Below are positions 1 through 12,900 of a stretch of 64,000 nucleotides of DNA, piece after piece. Origin of the DNA: Lytechinus variegatus. Lineage: Eukaryota; Echinodermata; Echinoidea; Temnopleuroida; Toxopneustidae. The stretch is taken from NCBI RefSeq assembly GCF_018143015.1, contig NC_054755.1, positions 8,487,124 through 8,551,123 on the forward strand, given 5' to 3'. The notes under the pieces were generated by a model. It was not told the DNA's origin and did no database searches. It saw only the letters and a program-made list of their open reading frames with translations. Each line of letters starts with the position of its first letter. The stretch's first letter is position 1. A program made the position numbers and the translations under genes.

Positions 1-9
1 GTTCCTATA

Positions 10-96
10 AAAGCTAGTGTGTTGGCTCAGTTGATATAGTGTCCACCTTACAACTTGGAGGACAGGAGTTCAAGCCCTGGCGGCCTCAGACCAATA
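10..96 (+). repeat. tRNA-derived SINE head
   Basis: An A-box-like TGGCTCAGTTG and a B-box-like GTTCAAGCCC stand about 40 nt apart, followed by GACCA. No clean cloverleaf forms, so a SINE head or tRNA pseudogene is more likely than a tRNA gene. It is followed directly by a foldback element at 97. Confidence 0.5.
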
Positions 97-698
97 GACA
101 AGTCCACCCCAACAAAAACTTGATTTGAATAAAAAGAGAAAAATTCAACAAGCATAACACTGAAAATTTCATCAAAATCGGATGTAAAATAAGAAAGTTA
201 TGGCATTTTAAAGTTTCGCTTCATTTCACAAAACAGTTATATTCACATCTCGGTCGGTATGCAAATGAGGGAACTGATGACATCACTTACTATTTCTTTT
301 GTATTTTATTATACGAAATATGAAATATTTTGATTTTCTCGTCATTGTCATGTGAAATGAAGTTTCATTCCTCCCTGAACAATTGGAATTCCATTATTTT
401 AACATTTTGTGCTTCAGGCAAGGAGGTCCTAATCATCAAATTGGTAAAAATTGAAATATTGTATAATTCAAACAATAAAAAACAAAAGAAATAGTGAGTG
501 AGTGACATCATCGACTCTCTCATTTGGATGGAACTGGCTCGTTCATATAACTATTTTGTTGAAAATAAGCGAAACTTTGAAATGTCATAACTTTCTTATT
601 TTACATCCGATTTTGATGAAATTTTCAGCATTGTGCTTGTCTGATTTTTCTCTATTGATTCAAATCAACATTTTTCTGAGGTAAACTTGACCTTTAAA
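97..698. mobile_element. Long-TIR foldback element, copy A
   Basis: The left end (GACAAGTCCACCCCAAC onward) returns inverted at the right end, with arms over 150 bp (SAMPLE words: AAATCGGATGTAAAATAAG and its complement). The right end reads CTTGACCTTTAAA. It has no coding capacity. It is about 600 bp, closely similar to copy B at 18213-18823. The left TTAA seen in copy B is replaced here by SINE sequence. Confidence 0.8.
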
Positions 699-924
699 GA
701 TGAGAGTTGCTGATGGGAGTTCTTTCTGATTTCTATTCTAAACAATAAAATTTGGATCATTATTATTGATTGAATGTCAATTTCAGTTTCCAAAATGAAC
801 ACATCTATAACAGTAATTGCAAATTTGTCATTGATTAATCATCTGTATCTTCAGAAAGTTTGATCAATCTGCTAAGTTTGCTCTGTTGATGACAAAATTA
901 TTATTTTTAATTTTCCATTCGCAG

Positions 925-3900
925 GCTCTGTCTTCAACATTTCCGCTACGTAGGCAAAAAGATCATCATGCAAAGCAAGTAAGTCATTTTGAAATATAGA
1001 ATTCCCTTCCTAATCCATCCTGCATGAGTTTGTTTAAGTAATGTAATCTAAGGGCGCAGTCTCATTTCCCATACGGTGGCCGTATGGCGAGTCAAAGACA
1101 GTTTTGACATTTTTTGTACCTGCTACATACATGTATAGGTGGTTTGAATAAAAATGACTATAACGGCCATTTTCGACTCGCCGTACGGCCGTCGTAGGGG
1201 AAATGTGACTGAAGCTTAAGCCATCGCATTACCTACGATTGTTCTCCGACCTGATTTCGGAATAAAATGTTAAAAGAAATTTGATATGGAGATTAAAAAT
1301 GCAGAACATAAAACTGTAAGGCAAAATTTTCAATCTTCATGCAAGCTCTTCGGGAGTGTTTCCTGAAGCATCTTGTCATTGAATTTCAATGACAATTTTG
1401 CTTTCAGCCAATCAGATGCAAGGATTTCAGTAGCTTATAACAGATAGTGAATAAATCACTGGCTCTTGTTTCATGAAACTCTCCCCTGAAACAGGAATTT
1501 TGGGCACTTTTACAGTTCTAGTCGAACCAATGCTCAATTTTCATTTACCATTCATTTGTGTATTTTTTTTCACTTCCCTCTGTAAATTTTGCTTTTGTTG
1601 TACATGTATGTCTAACTTCATACTGATATTGACTCTCGTAACTTGTGAGATATATACACTGTACCCTTTATTTGAACTTGAAAGCCTTGCCATTCATTTG
1701 CCATCACCTGAATTCCATAATCAAATACATATAACTTATTAAATTTTGATACTAAACTGGTTTATGCCTTTGTGTGTAATAGACGGAACATATACAAATT
1801 ATTCGGGTAAGGAATTGACTTGTTCATTCTGAATTATTTCGACTGAAAAAAAGAATGAATGCCTGTAGACGGTGGTCCATTCGAGAAGGATCGAAAATTT
1901 GCTCTTGCACTCTTCTATTTCATTGTGCACTGTATAATGGTATCCATCCATTTCATTTTCAAAGAAAGGAAGTTCATATGACTTCAAACTGCTTTGTAAT
2001 TTTGCCAATATTTGACTTGACTGTATACTTCAAAGTTTCTGAAAAATATCCTCACTTTGCCACGATCTGCAATCATGCTCATGTGCATGTACATTGTATA
2101 GAATGAAAATTTGAAAAAATATGATATATGTATAAAAATATTTAGAATTAGTGATATACATGTATAGTATTGAATCTTGGTATAGAATGTAGCATGATGC
2201 TGTTATTGTAATCATTACAATATCTTATGAAATTAGTAATTATGGGTCTAGCATAGACATGCAGCACATTCATCATAAACAATAAATATTTTACATGTAT
2301 GAATATCCAGGTTTTTTATGAAATTCTGTATGTTTCAAAGAAAGAGTTGTGATTTAGTATGCATTTCTTTCTTTGAAATCACATGAATATATGTTTATGA
2401 TAAGGTGGCATTCTTCTGCAAGTAACAGTCTGTATTTTCATTCACTTTAGTGGGTGTCAATTCATTGCTTTAATTTCATTTTATACACTCATCTATTTCA
2501 TGAGCTTTAGAGAAGGAAATTTTCCAAAATAAATCTTCCTTGGGATTGTGGGATATATTGTCTATATTATCATACTCTACTTAAGAAGTCCATTCAAGTT
2601 GAAAAAATAATCTTTATATTGTAGCCTCTTTTTCTTTAAGAGCCACCCCCTCATAAAACCCAGAGGGTAATGACTAAATGCCAATGTACCTCTTTGATAT
2701 CATGAGGGACAATTGTATGCACTCATCTATATAATCTTGAAGGAGGAGGGAGGGGGTGGGGGGGGGTTAAAAAACAAAATCATATCTGACAGAGGTAGTG
2801 CTGCCTGTTAAATGCCGTTATTGAATTCTGCCCTTACAGTGTATATTACTCCATTCCCCCTGCATGAGAACTCCCCCCTCCCCCCTCCCCCTTTGAACTC
2901 TCAGGATCCCATAATATAAAGGTTGCTGATTGATTTTAGGACAAATTTATAGGATCAATTGCATTTGTGAATGATGAATTACATAAGTCAACCTTATGAT
3001 CAAGTGCTAAGCTATACATACGTTACAGGGCTATAATAGTCTCGTATTTGAATAAAACTTCAACTTGAAAAATGGTATTATCCAAGAATGATGTAGGCCT
3101 GTGGATAGCTAAAAATCGACACAAACGTAGATTTAAGAGTTCTTCATATATGTTCATTGAATTTGAGCTCATCTCTGTTATCTGACTTTCTTATCTTGCC
3201 CCGCCCCATCCCTTGTAATACCCCCCCACCCAATCCTATCTTGGTATAAAATCTTTCACTCGGTCGCCTGCTGCTCTCTGTCCTTCTGCTCGGGGGGTGT
3301 GTCTTTGTACCCCTCTGACGGACCCCACTATCCCCTGTGGATGAAAACCGGTAAGATAAAGTGCCGTGGTAGAAACTAGCTTGAGTAGCCCGAGCCCCCA
3401 CCCACCCTTACCCTTTTGACTAAATTTCCATTAAAAACATTTAAAAAAGAAAAAAAGGTGATTTGCATGATGTGCATCTGGTTCATGCTCTTTGACCTCT
3501 GACCCGAATTTGCCGATCCTGCATATTATAAGGATTTGAGACTTGATTCTCTGCTTGCCCCTAGCATACACTATACATGTAGATGCTTTCTGAAATAGTG
3601 CCTCTTTTTGGTGTAGTGTTTTGTGTCTCCTAAAAAAGCATCATGTTTTTCATCTCTCTATCTATGTTCAAGACAGGAATTTGCTTTAATATTGTTTTTC
3701 TCTCTCTCTTAAGAGAGTCTCTGTCAGCCTGTTTGGATGTCTGTTTACACGTTTGTCCCTCTGTTCTCTCTCTTACTCTCTCCTCTTGTATCTATCTTTA
3801 GAGAGTCTCTAATTGCCTGTTTGTATGTCTGTATACATGTATATGTACCGGTATGTCTCTCTTTTCTTTCTCTCTTTTTCCTCTTTAGAGAGTCTCTAAC

Positions 3901-6900
3901 TGCCTGTTAGAGACTCTTTAGAAAGTCTCTAGCTGCCTGTTTGTATGTCTGTATAGGGGAAGGCGGGGTAAGTTGTGACAGTTTTTGCTTTTTGCATGTT
4001 AGAATTGATATGATTGATAATCTTGTTGAAATAAGTACCTTGCCTTGAAATTTCATTCTTCTGAAATATTTTCCACCCATATATAACTTTCTACCCCAAC
4101 GCTGAAAGTCATCGTGACCTTTGAAAAAACCGATGTCAAATGGCTCAACTTGCCCCATATAGGGGGTAAGTTTGAGCCACCTTCTGGGGTAAGTTGAGCC
4201 ACAAAAACTATGTACAAAATGTATGGGGGGAGAACCAGCAAGTCAATTTTTTGGTTAAAGTCTTTTCACTTGCTAATTCTCTATAAATACTAACATCCTG
4301 TTAAAGGAAAAGAGCAGTCATGTAAATTTGCTCCTTTCAGCCTGCATTTCAATCAATTTTTATGGTTTGTTTTTTAAGATACATTACCATAGGAATTACC
4401 ATGGCTCAACTTGCCCCATGCCGTTTGGCTCAACTTACCCCAGTCCGAACTTAGTGTGATAATTTTGTATCCACACATTTATTATGCATCCATCATATAA
4501 AAGACTATGGCAAGAATGAAGATCCATACCTGGACTAATAATGTTGTTACGATGTCTTTATTATATTTAAAGACGTGTGTGTTTATAAAGCACTTATCTA
4601 TTTCACACTCTTTTTTACTTTTTTGGCTGAAATTCATATTTTTCCCTCTAAAAAACTACTTTTTGTTTCAAAGTTGGAAACAATATGGTGGGGTTAGGGG
4701 TTATGCTATGGGTCATCAATACATGACACCACCACAATGTCTGACTCATTCATTATTGGCCTGGGGCTGGTGGCTCAACTTGCCCCTATGCTCAACTTAC
4801 CCCGCCTTCCCCTACATGTATGTCTCTCTTTTCTTTCTCTCTTTCTTTTTGCTTCGTCTTTCCATTCACCCTCCCTTAAAGTAAATTTCCCATCCCTTTG
4901 TTTATTCTACCATGTCCTGCATGATATGGTATTTTCAGCTACACAATTTGAGTCCTATTGATGATACAACACATGTATAATAAAATTATTTAATTTGCTC
5001 CTTGAGTAATCATGTAAATTCATTGCCTATTTTTCAATTTTCAGTCCTTTGGGGGTAAAAGCATTGATTTTACAAAAGCTGTAGTGAAAAGTGATCAAAG
5101 TTGTTTTAAAGGTTACAGAAAAAAGATGATTAACCTCTCCTTGCATCCAGGGGAGCAGTTGATCTCAATTGTCTGTCCCACTTTCTTTAATAAATTATTG
5201 AAAATTTGTAAATTTGACATCAGCTTTGTATTCTAGATTTCCATCTAATTTGATCTTTTTGTCCATTCATCTCTGTCTTGTCTATCTTCAGATGTACCTT
5301 GATTACATTAGAATGACCTGTTTCAGCTTTTTATTCAAAAGTCTACATATTTTTTATTGTGATCGATCTCTCATCACTGTCATCTTCATCTTTGAAACAA
5401 AAAGAAAGAGAAAACTATAAAATGCGATTGATGTTCTGGTCTTGTGAAGTTACTATCTTATGCAAATTTGCCTCTAGATTTTGTAGACTCTTTTCAAATT
5501 GTTGCTTTGCTTTGAAGAATTTATAATGACGTCAAATGTTCTTTTCAATCTTGCATTTAAATTTTTTCTTCCATGTTTATTGCAAGAAAGGTGAACTATT
5601 AGGTCAGAAGTAAATCAATACTTTTTAACCCCCACCCGTCAAAAAAGAAATAATAATTTAAATGTATATTTGGCCCAGATTGAATTATTTGTGCACATGT
5701 AATTTAAAGAGCTTCTATGCGAGGTTGCTTGTTTGTATTGTTAATTCGCAAGGAAATTTAAACCACCATTAGTTTACATGTACCTTTTAAGCAAAGAATT
5801 GAATTTGCAAGTATTATTTTTCTTGTGCACAGTTAAACAAAATTGGATGACATGTGCTCTTTTATACCCTCACAGGTTTAGATTAATGTTATAAATGGTA
5901 TAAACCAATAAAATGAAACAAATAAAAGAACATTCAAGAATATTGGCCATTATGTTAAAATTAGCTGTACTTGTTTAGTCTTTCGCTTATGTCTTGTGAA
6001 TTGCGATGGCATATTAAGCTTAAACTGTAAATGTACTGCATAGCTTGATTTCATTAACAGCTGTCCTTTCTCTATTATAATACTCATAAGTTGTAATGAA
6101 GGCTTTCAACATGAACAAATATGGAAAAGTGAAACAAGAATGATGCTTATTCACTTTCAGACTTCGTGAAAAATCATCGACCAGTGAGCGAAGCCGAACC
6201 CTGCCTGTCGCCATCAAGAGACTGCCCCAGACCAGGTCACTGGTCGAAGTTGGAGATCTACCTCTGGGTAAGTCCATGTTATGACAGTTGATCATTTAAT
6301 CTGCTTTAAGTCTTGAACTTGGCAGTGTTTGATAATATTTTTCATTCATTCCTTGAATTTTTCGTTTTGTAAACAATGTAAGAGATGAACAGAAGTCGAT
6401 AGAGAATGTCTTAAAAATAACATTGTCAATTTGCCTAAAAAACATCCACTTTGATGTTTCTAACACCCTGCTATAACTAATTGACTTCAGAGTTTACTTT
6501 TCTTTCTACAATTTTAGCATCTTGTATGATTTTTCAGGCTTTTGATATTAATGTTAAATGTGCTGAACTGACACTTTCTTGTGAATGGTTTTAAACTATG
6601 CTGGCTCCTCAATAACACATAGCAGTAAAGTCTTGGGCTGAAAAACCATAAAGAATGATTGCTTCATGTAGTGCCTTCCCGGGGAACTTTGCTTATACAG
6701 GCTTAATTGCACAGCGGGATAGGAAACTATACCAAAGTGTTGGTCTTAAATGCATTCATGTATCCTGTAATAAATTAACAAGTCTGTGAGGGAAAATCAC
6801 TAAACTTAGGCACCTTACCCAAAAGTCAGTCGGAGTGGCATCTTTCACGCAGGAATCCTGCAAGCGACTTTCAATGCTAAACCTCACATTTCATCATTGA

Positions 6901-9900
6901 TAAAACAATGGGAATGTGAAAAAGTTGCTGTGAAAGACGCTGATCACTATTAGAGCGGGGAACCTCCTCAAAGACGTGGCACAGACTTGTAAGATGCATT
7001 GATTTATGCCTTTGAATGCCAGACCCTCGTGGGTACTGTCCCAATTTACTAATTATATTTGGTAAATGATGGTCATTTTTTACCTGATTGCTATGAATGC
7101 TTGAGGACCAGAGGATGACAGCTTAAGGTCCTCTCCAAGGGACCTGGTAATCAGGATTAATGCCTTACCAAAGGCCACTAGTGCACCAAGTGTGAATCAA
7201 ACCCGTGTCACGGGAATCAGAGATCCCAGCTCTACCGACTGAACTATATTTGTTTTTTTTCTATTTGCCATCCTGCAGTTGCTGCATTGACAGAATCTGA
7301 TGCTGGTCAGAGAATCAATCAAGAAGCTAATCTAGCTGTTGAGTGCGGTATGATCATCTTGGATGTTTTGGGACTCTACTGTACGAACTTCAAGGTTAGT
7401 ATGAACAAGTTTTGATGACCTGTGTACTGTCTTGGATGAAAGTGCATTGCACTTTATTCCATCTTTGTTCCGGATGTAGAAGGCTAAAAAAAATTGTGAA
7501 AGCAAATGGAAAAGTTTAATGCCATTTTTAACTTAAAATATACAGTTGGCATGACATTTTCTTCTGTGACAATTGCTCCAGGCTTTATTTTGTCTAAGAT
7601 GTAGGGTTAGGGTAAGGGTTGCCTTGGGATTTCATGTTAGGTTTAGGATAGGGTATAATTTTAAATCCAGGGTTGAAGTTGGCCATTCCATTAGTGTGTA
7701 GAATTTACAGTGGAGCAATTGTTGCCGGAGCAAATATGGTCATTCTGAATCATGTAACTCCTAGACATCAGACAATTACCACCTAAATCCAGTATTTATT
7801 GTATGGGTGATAGAGGTGATTTTTTTTTTACTTGAATGCTTGTAAGCAAGCAACCAGAGGACCGAAGGCCTGTGTTCCTGTATGAGGGATTTGGTTATGA
7901 GGATCAAAGACTAATAATGATAATAGTAACATTTATATAGCACTTCTTGTATTTTGGTTTCTTAGCGCTTTACATTGTATTGTTACCCCGGTCATAGGAT
8001 CCATCCCTGTTCCACACATAAAGTGCACCATCTCCACTCCCTCGGGGGTATCCTGGCCAGGCAACCATTCATCGGTGCACACATGCCAGTCTAATCACAT
8101 TGAATTTCACTTCCTACCGGGTACCCATTTAACACGTGGGTGGAGAGTGACAAGCATGGATAATGTGCTTTGCCAAAGGACATTAGCGCTGGGAGGGATT
8201 TGAACCCTCGAACCTTGGTACATGTATAATAAGTGACAGAACCACTACACCACGACACCTCCACAATGCATTATACCGCACGAAGTGGGAAGCAAAGCAG
8301 GGCCACCATAATCCAAAATCCCTCTTCTGCCAACTGAACTATCATGCCTAATAAATGGTTGATTGAGCCAGGGCCAGGAACCCTTCTAACAATTTGAAAT
8401 ACCTTTGGAAATATGTGTTTTCAATTTTTCCAATTTTTTTTCTTTTGCTTTCAGACTGCAATGGACAGTAGTGATGGTAACAATCCGTTAATGAGGAAAG
8501 TGATTGATATATTCATCAGTTTCCTACATACGGGACAGTCCGAGTCAACGCTCAAGAATGTGTTTAGTTCTCTACGGCTCTTCCTCAACAGGGTGAGAAT
8601 CTTGTTTGTTTTGTTTTTAAATTGATGAAAACTAATCCTTTTATTCTTCATTTTTTATTTATTTATTATTTGTTTTAAATTTATTTATTCATTTATTTAT
8701 TTATTTATTTATTTATTTATTTGTTTATTCATTTATTCATTCATTCCCTCACTCACTCACTCATTCATTCATTTATTGATGTTTATATAGCGATTTATGC
8801 AAATGTTTCTAAGTGCTGAATTCTATTATTTATTGTTTAAGATTTTTCATCATTGCTGGTGGGAATAAAAAGGATTAAGAATCTACCTGTAATTTATCAT
8901 CCAAAATCATGTTCAAGTGTAACGTCTTGCATGAATTAAAAATAGCTTCACAAATAGATTCCTGTTTTTATTTCATTTTTTGTACAGTATTTTTGTTCAT
9001 GATGTATGTGTGTGTTTATTTAATGAAGCATTTGATCAATATCCATTTCTTTGAAGGTCTGTATTGTATTGCATACTCATCTTTGATAATTATATTTTAA
9101 TGAAACATATTGATAAGAAGTTTTAGCTTCCTGTTAAGAATCGTCAAAAATACACTATTGCGTGCATTGTGTGTCTTTTGGGCCGTCTTCCTGAAAGAAC
9201 TTTTGTCAAGATTGAAACCCGGTTATGCACGCTTGAAAATTAAATCAAACTTTTATAGTCAGATTGGGATGAATTTGATGACGATCTTTACATCATCCCG
9301 CCGCGACACCACCACCATCATCGGTATCACCATCGCCATCATCGGGTGTTCTTCGGTGCCGAGGAGGACGACCCCTATTTTTATTCTCCCAATCAGTCGT
9401 ATCCGGTGTGTAAGCATCGTGCTGACCTTTGACCTCGAGCATAGCAATGGAATCGTGTTGCGGAATGAACATTTCTTGCTTTGTCTTCATTCTCTTTTTT
9501 TTCTCTTGTTAAATCGTGTCATGCTTTTTTAATCACAATTCATGTGCACTACAGCTTTTGTACTACAATAAGGTTACATGTACATGTATAGATACAGAGG
9601 GGAGCTACAATGTGCATGTATTTAAAAAGAAGAATTTACCATATATACAAATCATTTTCTTCTGTGATATTTTTAGGAAGGAGGGAGGGGGGATATAGTT
9701 GCACAAATGAATTAGGCAAACTGCTTTCAGTGTATTTCTTTAGAGAAAAATTTACTTAATTGTACAATAAAATTTTTGATTGCCATCAAGTTTTGAGTGA
9801 TAGTGTAAAAAAAAGAAGAAGCAATTTTCCTTATTTGCATTCCAAAAGTGTGTTTTGTAAATCTTGTATGACCGATTGACAATAGATATTGAATAATCAA

Positions 9901-12900
9901 TTAAATATAAACATCTAAATCAAATGAGACTCCATGCTTTATTGAATTGCATGTAAACACATATTAGAGTATCATTCTATTCTATTGTTAGAAAGCTTTG
10001 AATCTGCACAAAGTGGCACACACTCATGGGAATGGCTGTCTTGTGTCTGAATGTCTCTATAGCCTGTCTGTCTGTCTGTCTGTCTGTCCGTCTCTCTGTC
10101 TCTCTTTGTTTTTCTCTGTCTCTGTTTGTCTGCCTGTCTCTCTCTTTAAATCTATCTCTCTGTGTCGTAGTCTTTGTCTGTCCCTGCCTGTCTGTCTTTG
10201 TCTGTTGGTTCATTTGTATGTCTTTCTCTGTCTTTCTGTCTCTTTTTCTCTTTCTCTGTCTTTCTCATCTGCTCTGCCTCCGTCTTTTGCTGTCTCTCAC
10301 TGTCTGTCTACCTGTCTCTCATTAAATACTCTTTTGTTTTTCTTCTACTGTCTCTCTCTCTCGTGATCTCTGCCTGAATGATTGTCCTATCCTCTATCTC
10401 TCATCTTCTTCTTCATCTTATTGGCCGATGACTGCTCTTGCTACATGAATGGCAAATACTTGCATTTGAATTTTGCCTTGGATATTACATGAAGCTGACA
10501 TAGCATTTTTACACATTTTTACACATCAATGCCTATATTAGCTTGCAGAAGGGTGGTACAGTACATGTAGGTTACGCATATTCATGCATGACGTTTTTTA
10601 ATTCCTGTGCGACTGGAAGAATAATAATGATAATAATCATTTATATAGCGCCATCTATCTTGGAATGATCTATTCCGAGGCACATTGTTATAGTTATTGT
10701 TACTCGGGCTTTAGCTGCCTTTCAGCGCTCATGCATTCAAGGAATTAATCCTGCCAGGTACCCATTCACCTCACCTGGGTTGAGTGCAGGACAGTGTAGG
10801 TAAATTTCTTGCTGAAGGAAAACACGCCATGGCTGGGATTTGAACCTGCATGTACGTCCCTCTGATTGAAAGACGAGAGTCGTATCCACTAGAACACGGC
10901 GCCCCCATTGTCATAGACATGAGTAATGACACCACAACGGAACCTTTCATATGTCATGAATTTTCTAGCCCAATTAAGGAACAATATCAAGAATTGAAAA
11001 GTATATGATTGTGTTTATTAGCATAAGTGGTGTGATAAGACTCATATCTGTTCACAATATGTCAAAAAATTATTCTGCGTTTTGTTTATCATATCTGAAC
11101 AATGCTTACACAGCTAAACTAAACATTTGTCTGATTTGTTTATACTTTTTTTTTAATTCATGGTTGTGTTTTTTTCTTATTCAAATAGTTCCCTGTGCCT
11201 CTGTTCAAAGGAACAGCGAACCTGTGTGGAGACCTTTGCCTTGCAGTACGTAATATATCTCTTACTTTATTCTTTAAGTTATATTCAGAAGATCAGGGTC
11301 CCATTTCACAAAGGAATAGCGATTAATTGCACGCTTCATTTTCACGATTGATTACACATTGTTGTCGATTGGAATCAATCGTAAAAAAAGAATGTTTGCT
11401 GATTATTGCATAGCTTTGTGTTACGAGCCTCAGGTCTTGTTCTTGAATAATCTGTTAACACAAAAGCATATTGAATCCTATGTGTAAGGAAAGGGATGAA
11501 AACATTTATTATTGAAATTTTTTATACATGAAAATAACATATTATATCAATGAAATCTGATATATTTTTCAAAAGAGCTTCACTGTAATGCATCATCTAT
11601 TGCCCACTCAGTTTTATTATAACACGTAAATTCTAGCAATGCTATATAATAGAAAGGGTAATGTTATGATTTTTGAAGAACTTTTTTTTTCTTACAAGAA
11701 AAAATAAATCCTACAATTCTTCATTGTGTATGAGCTGAGTCTTGAATTATAGTTTCGTTTGTCATCTTTGTCCAACACAGCTTCTGAAGAACCTGAATTC
11801 CAAACTGGTCTCGACGAGGAACGAGGCTTGTGCTCTTCTGTACCTTCTAATGAGAAGTAATTTTGAGTTTACTCAGAGGAAGGACTTTGTCAGAGTACAT
11901 TTACAGGTAAGGAGGAAGAAGAGGAGGAGGAGAGTGAGAAAGGGAGAGGGGGGGAAAAGGCTGGGATGAAGGAGGAGGAGGGGTAGGAGGAAAGTGGAGG
12001 AGGCAAGAGTGGAAGAGGGAGGAAGATGTTGGATGAATGATGGAGGGGTAGAATGAAGAGGATGAGAAGAAACGAAATGAGGAATAAGTTATGGGGGGGG
12101 TGAGGAGAAGTTGAGGTTCTGGTTCTGACCCTGGTGATGATGATTGATGATGGTGATGATGATGACGATGATGGTGATGATGATGGTGATGATTATTATT
12201 TTGGTGATGATGATGATTATCTTGGTGATGATGGTAGTGGTTATGGTGATGATGGTGGTGGTTATGATGGTGGTGATGGAGATGATGATGGTGATGATAA
12301 TGGCCATGGTGATGGTGATGATGATGCTGATGGTGAAGGTGATTGTGGTGATTGAGATGGTGATGATGGTGATGATGATGACGACGATGATGATGCTAAT
12401 CTTGATGATGATATTGGTGATAATTATGAGGATGATGATCATCATCATGATGGTAATGGGGATCATGGTGATGATGGTACTGATGAATATAATGCGGATT
12501 GAGTTATGCAACATGTCAATTGTAATTTTCGGAATGCTATTTTCTACATGTAGGTCATCATTTCTGTTGCCCAGTTAATAGGAGAGGCAAATAGCTCCCA
12601 CTTTCAAGAGTCCTTAGCAACCATCAACAACTATGCCAACAGTGACAAGGGAATGCAGGTATATTTATGTTCTTATGATTGTTTTATAAAAAAATGATTC
12701 TCAACAATTTTCAACAAAAGTCTGTACAATAATTTTAAGAAAAAGAAGAACGTTTGGGTTTCTCAAAACAGAGTTCGACAAAAGTCAGACCGCGTTTTTT
12801 GTTGGAGATCAAAGAGTCTTATAATTATATAGTCAGTTCGAATTGAAAGTCCATTGATAAGCTTGAACTAAACAAATGTAATTATATGTTATAGTAAATA

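Noticed and set aside
10..96. Functional tRNA gene
   Set aside because: A and B boxes are present, but the acceptor and anticodon stems do not pair; better explained as a SINE head.
4507..4961. 125- and 74-codon frames
   Set aside because: They lie within and across the end of the TA-flanked element and do not resemble a transposase.
9977..10377. Frames rich in Cys/Leu/Ser or Arg/Thr/Asp over CT-rich DNA
   Set aside because: Low-complexity tract; the same DNA is open in several frames.
12089..12578. Frames of 73-144 codons on both strands over GATGGT repeats
   Set aside because: They arise from a stop-free triplet repeat and have no splice borders or complex sequence.
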